Shown here one piece after another: positions 39,146 through 41,183 of a DNA stretch of 41,183 nucleotides; positions within the stretch are counted from its first letter, which is position 1; the number at the start of each line of letters is the position of its first letter. The notes below the pieces were generated by a model that was not told the DNA's origin, ran no database searches, and saw only the letters and a list, made by a program, of their open reading frames with translations. Position numbers and translations under genes: made by a program. Origin of the DNA: Chryseobacterium sp. MYb7 (GTDB taxonomy: Bacteria > Bacteroidota > Bacteroidia > Flavobacteriales > Weeksellaceae); the NCBI RefSeq assembly GCF_002979455.1, contig NZ_PCOU01000038.1:1-41183 (forward strand). Direction: 5' to 3'.

Positions 39146-41044
39146 ATGAAAAAAATTAACATTCTATTTCTACTTTTGTTATTTGTGAATGTGTTTTCCC
39201 AAAGTCAAAACCATTACTGTGGATTTGATAGTGAAATGACTAAAATGGATCAGAGATTTCCAGCACTAAAACAACAGAGAGAAGAGATTGAAGCCAGATT
39301 GAGAAATGTGGATCAACAGTCTTTCCTTAATAAAGTAGGTGGTTCTACTTCATGGAACGGACTTTATACAGGACAGGTTTTTGAAATCCCGATTGTAGTA
39401 CACGTTATTGAGTCAAGTGCAGCAGCTAATGCTAACTTAAGTCTGACAGATCAGAATATCATTGATTGGGTGAACCGTGCAAATAGCATGTATGCTACTA
39501 CCTATGGAAATGGATTTTATCCTGAAGGGTCAGGCGCAACAGGAGGAAATGTAATTCCTTTTAAACTGGTATTGGCAAAAAGAGCCCCAAACTGTTCTCC
39601 TACAACAGGTATTGTAAGATATAACGGAAGTACTATTCCTAATTATGATCTGAGAGGAGTAGATTCAAATGATGGAGGTAATGGTGCCAATGCATCTGAT
39701 ATCAAAACAATGGCACCACACTGGCCGGAAACTTCTTATTTCAATATTTATATTGTCATAGGATTTGACGGGCAGCAGCAGAATGCCGGAGGGTTGATGG
39801 GATACGCAAGATTCCCGGATTCTTATGATTATTTTTATGAAAGCTTCATGAAAGTAGCGACTTTGAAAAATCTTAATGATACTACTCTTACTCATGAACT
39901 TGGACATGCATTTGGTCTGTACCATACTTTCCAGGGAGTAAGCTATACGAATCAGTCAGCATGCCCGGTTAATAATAACTGTGATACAGATGGGGACAGA
40001 GTTTGTGATACTTCACCATCCAGAAGTATGTATGGAGTAGCTGTACCTAATAATAATGCTATCGATCCTTGTACAACTCAGAATTATGATGGAACTCAGT
40101 ATAATGTAATGAATTATACCAATTCCAACCGTAAATTTACCGAAGGCCAAAGAAACAGAGCGATCATGCAAATGATGGAATATAGAAAAAATCTGATTAC
40201 TTCTACAGCAGGCCAGGATCCTACGGTTGTAGTTCCATCTCCTGTTTCTGTAGTGGCAGCACAATGTAATCCTTCCGGAATTGTAAACCCTGCAAATAAT
40301 AATTTTGCAATTGGTGCTACAAGAGTTCAGTTTGGTTCAATCAACAGTACTACCAACGGATATGACTCTGATGAACCAGCTCCAAAGTTTTATGAAGATT
40401 ACTCCACAGCAACTTGTATAAGACCTGCTTACTTTACTGATATCCCGTCCAATACAAGTACTGCATTAAAAGTAACATATGCCAATGGATTTGGCCAGTC
40501 TAACAGATTCAGAACAAAAGTATGGATAGATTATAATAATAACGGGACATTTGAAGACTCAGAGGCTGTTGTAAATAATGTTTCTTCTCTTATTGTTTCT
40601 CAGGGTGTTAACATTGTTACCACCAATATTACTCCTCCGGCAAATGCTGTTGCCAATACTTATGTAAGAATGAGAGTTGCGGTAGATCCATCTTCTTATG
40701 GAGGGACCACTTTTTCAGATTTGACAGCTTGTTCTCAATTACAATATGGGCAAATGGAAGACTACGCAGTAAGAATTACAGGAAGCTTAGGAACAGTAGA
40801 AGTTAAAACAGCTGCAGAGTCAAAATTAGTATACCTGAAATCAGAAAACAAACTGAAATTGGCAGGCGGTAAAAATGATGTGTTTGGTGACTACCAGATT
40901 TATGATTTAAGTGGTAAGCTTATTCAAAAAGGAAATTCTAAAACCAATGAAATTCAGATTGAAAGGATATTACCAAAAGGAGCATTTATAGTAAGTTACT
41001 CTAATAAAAATATAAAAGAATCTAAGAAGTTCTTAAATAACTAA
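39146..41044 (+). CDS. M43-type (pappalysin/cytophagalysin) zinc metalloprotease with GEVED and T9SS type A domains
   Basis: A 632-residue secreted protease. The signal peptide ends near residue 19 (VNVFSQ). A short propeptide follows with a lone Cys25 (NHYCGF) that could act as a cysteine switch. The catalytic domain at about 78-350 has HELGHAFGLYH (zinc ligands His250, His254, His260; Glu251 catalytic) and a Met-turn YNVMNYT, both typical of metzincin M43. A calcium-type CDTDGDRVCDTSPS loop lies between them. About 375-550 hold a GEVED domain (KVWIDYNNNGTFEDSEAV ... QMEDYAVRI). The last about 75 residues are a type A T9SS sorting domain (YQIYDLSGKLIQKG ... PKGAFIVSYSNKNIKESKKFL). It is exported to the surface or medium and is monocistronic with its own promoter and terminator. 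Confidence 0.94.
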   Translation: MKKINILFLLLLFVNVFSQSQNHYCGFDSEMTKMDQRFPALKQQREEIEARLRNVDQQSFLNKVGGSTSWNGLYTGQVFEIPIVVHVIESSAAANANLSLTDQNIIDWVNRANSMYATTYGNGFYPEGSGATGGNVIPFKLVLAKRAPNCSPTTGIVRYNGSTIPNYDLRGVDSNDGGNGANASDIKTMAPHWPETSYFNIYIVIGFDGQQQNAGGLMGYARFPDSYDYFYESFMKVATLKNLNDTTLTHELGHAFGLYHTFQGVSYTNQSACPVNNNCDTDGDRVCDTSPSRSMYGVAVPNNNAIDPCTTQNYDGTQYNVMNYTNSNRKFTEGQRNRAIMQMMEYRKNLITSTAGQDPTVVVPSPVSVVAAQCNPSGIVNPANNNFAIGATRVQFGSINSTTNGYDSDEPAPKFYEDYSTATCIRPAYFTDIPSNTSTALKVTYANGFGQSNRFRTKVWIDYNNNGTFEDSEAVVNNVSSLIVSQGVNIVTTNITPPANAVANTYVRMRVAVDPSSYGGTTFSDLTACSQLQYGQMEDYAVRITGSLGTVEVKTAAESKLVYLKSENKLKLAGGKNDVFGDYQIYDLSGKLIQKGNSKTNEIQIERILPKGAFIVSYSNKNIKESKKFLNN

Positions 41045-41070
41045 AAAAAAGCCCTTTTTAAGTAGCCATG

Positions 41071-41097
41071 GTCGGAAGAAAAATCTTCCGACTTTTT
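41071..41097 (+). terminator. Terminator of the metalloprotease gene
   Basis: Perfect 9-bp stem GTCGGAAGA (41071-41079) / TCTTCCGAC (41084-41092), 4-nt loop, then TTTTT. Confidence 0.9.
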
Positions 41098-41123
41098 GTT
41101 TTTAGATATTCAATATTATTATT

Positions 41124-41150
41124 TTAATTAACTGATTATCAGTTAATTAA
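41124..41150. promoter_or_regulatory. 27-bp palindrome, possible operator of the gene beyond the window
   Basis: TTAATTAACTGAT and ATCAGTTAATTAA are perfect arms around a single central T. It lies about 25 bp before TATCTTTA (41174-41181), a partial -7 match at the window edge. The symmetry suits a dimeric repressor such as a TetR-type protein. The gene it would serve is not in view. Confidence 0.4.
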
Positions 41151-41183
41151 TTTATTTTACCGTTTGTTTTTTGTATCTTTACT

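Noticed and set aside
1..41183. tRNA/rRNA genes, CRISPR arrays, IS elements, riboswitches
   Set aside because: Scanned by eye: no cloverleaf-like sequence, no regularly spaced direct repeats with unique spacers, no transposase, and no recognisable riboswitch leader.

Overview
The window looks like a chromosomal segment of a Bacteroidota/Flavobacteriia bacterium, most likely Chryseobacterium or a close relative. It is AT-rich. It carries SusC/SusD-type outer-membrane uptake pairs, type IX secretion (T9SS) type A sorting domains, DUF4252/GIN-domain proteins and C- type ribosomal protein L31. Several start codons lie just downstream of the Bacteroidota -7 promoter element TAnnTTTG. I see no rRNA, tRNA, CRISPR array, IS element or prophage.

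Region 1 (about 0.3-5.6 kb, minus strand) is a compact five-gene operon of exported proteins. In transcription order it holds a small beta-sandwich protein, a two-Ig-domain chaperone-like protein, a 915-residue outer-membrane barrel protein flanked by Ig-like and carboxypeptidase-regulatory-like domains, a paralog of the first protein, and a third small protein. The layout resembles a chaperone-usher fibre locus and partly the Firmicutes WxL/DUF916 loci, but I cannot place it in a named system.

Region 2 (5.8-23.8 kb) is an organic-phosphate scavenging island. One SusC/SusD pair is followed by a Tat-exported phosphocholine-type phospholipase C. A second SusC/SusD pair is followed by a fusion of a PLC/GDPD-like domain with an alkaline phosphatase. 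A convergent gene encodes a PI-PLC X-domain lipoprotein. An Omp85-family protein and an SDR oxidoreductase lie between the two pairs. Upstream of susC-2, PI-PLC and the Omp85 gene there are xTTAAxx repeats at 11/22-bp spacing that end exactly 21 bp before a -7-like element. This is the architecture of a Pho box, and I propose it as a candidate phosphate-starvation operator.

Region 3 (24-30.6 kb) is mostly housekeeping: a secreted FG-GAP-like protein, aroA, a MazG-like pyrophosphohydrolase, a beta-helix lipoprotein, bL31 type B, a GlmU-like hexapeptide protein and a zinc-finger/transmembrane/CarboxypepD-like protein.

Region 4 (30.9-34.6 kb) is an ECF sigma factor operon with an anti-sigma-like membrane protein, a DUF4252-GIN fusion, a DUF4252 lipoprotein and a membrane-anchored protein.

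Region 5 (34.8-41.1 kb) holds guaB, a T9SS cargo plus secreted tail-collar-domain pair, a DUF4407 membrane protein and an M43-type metalloprotease with GEVED and T9SS domains.

Intergenic gaps carry many hairpin terminators and several dispersed repeats.
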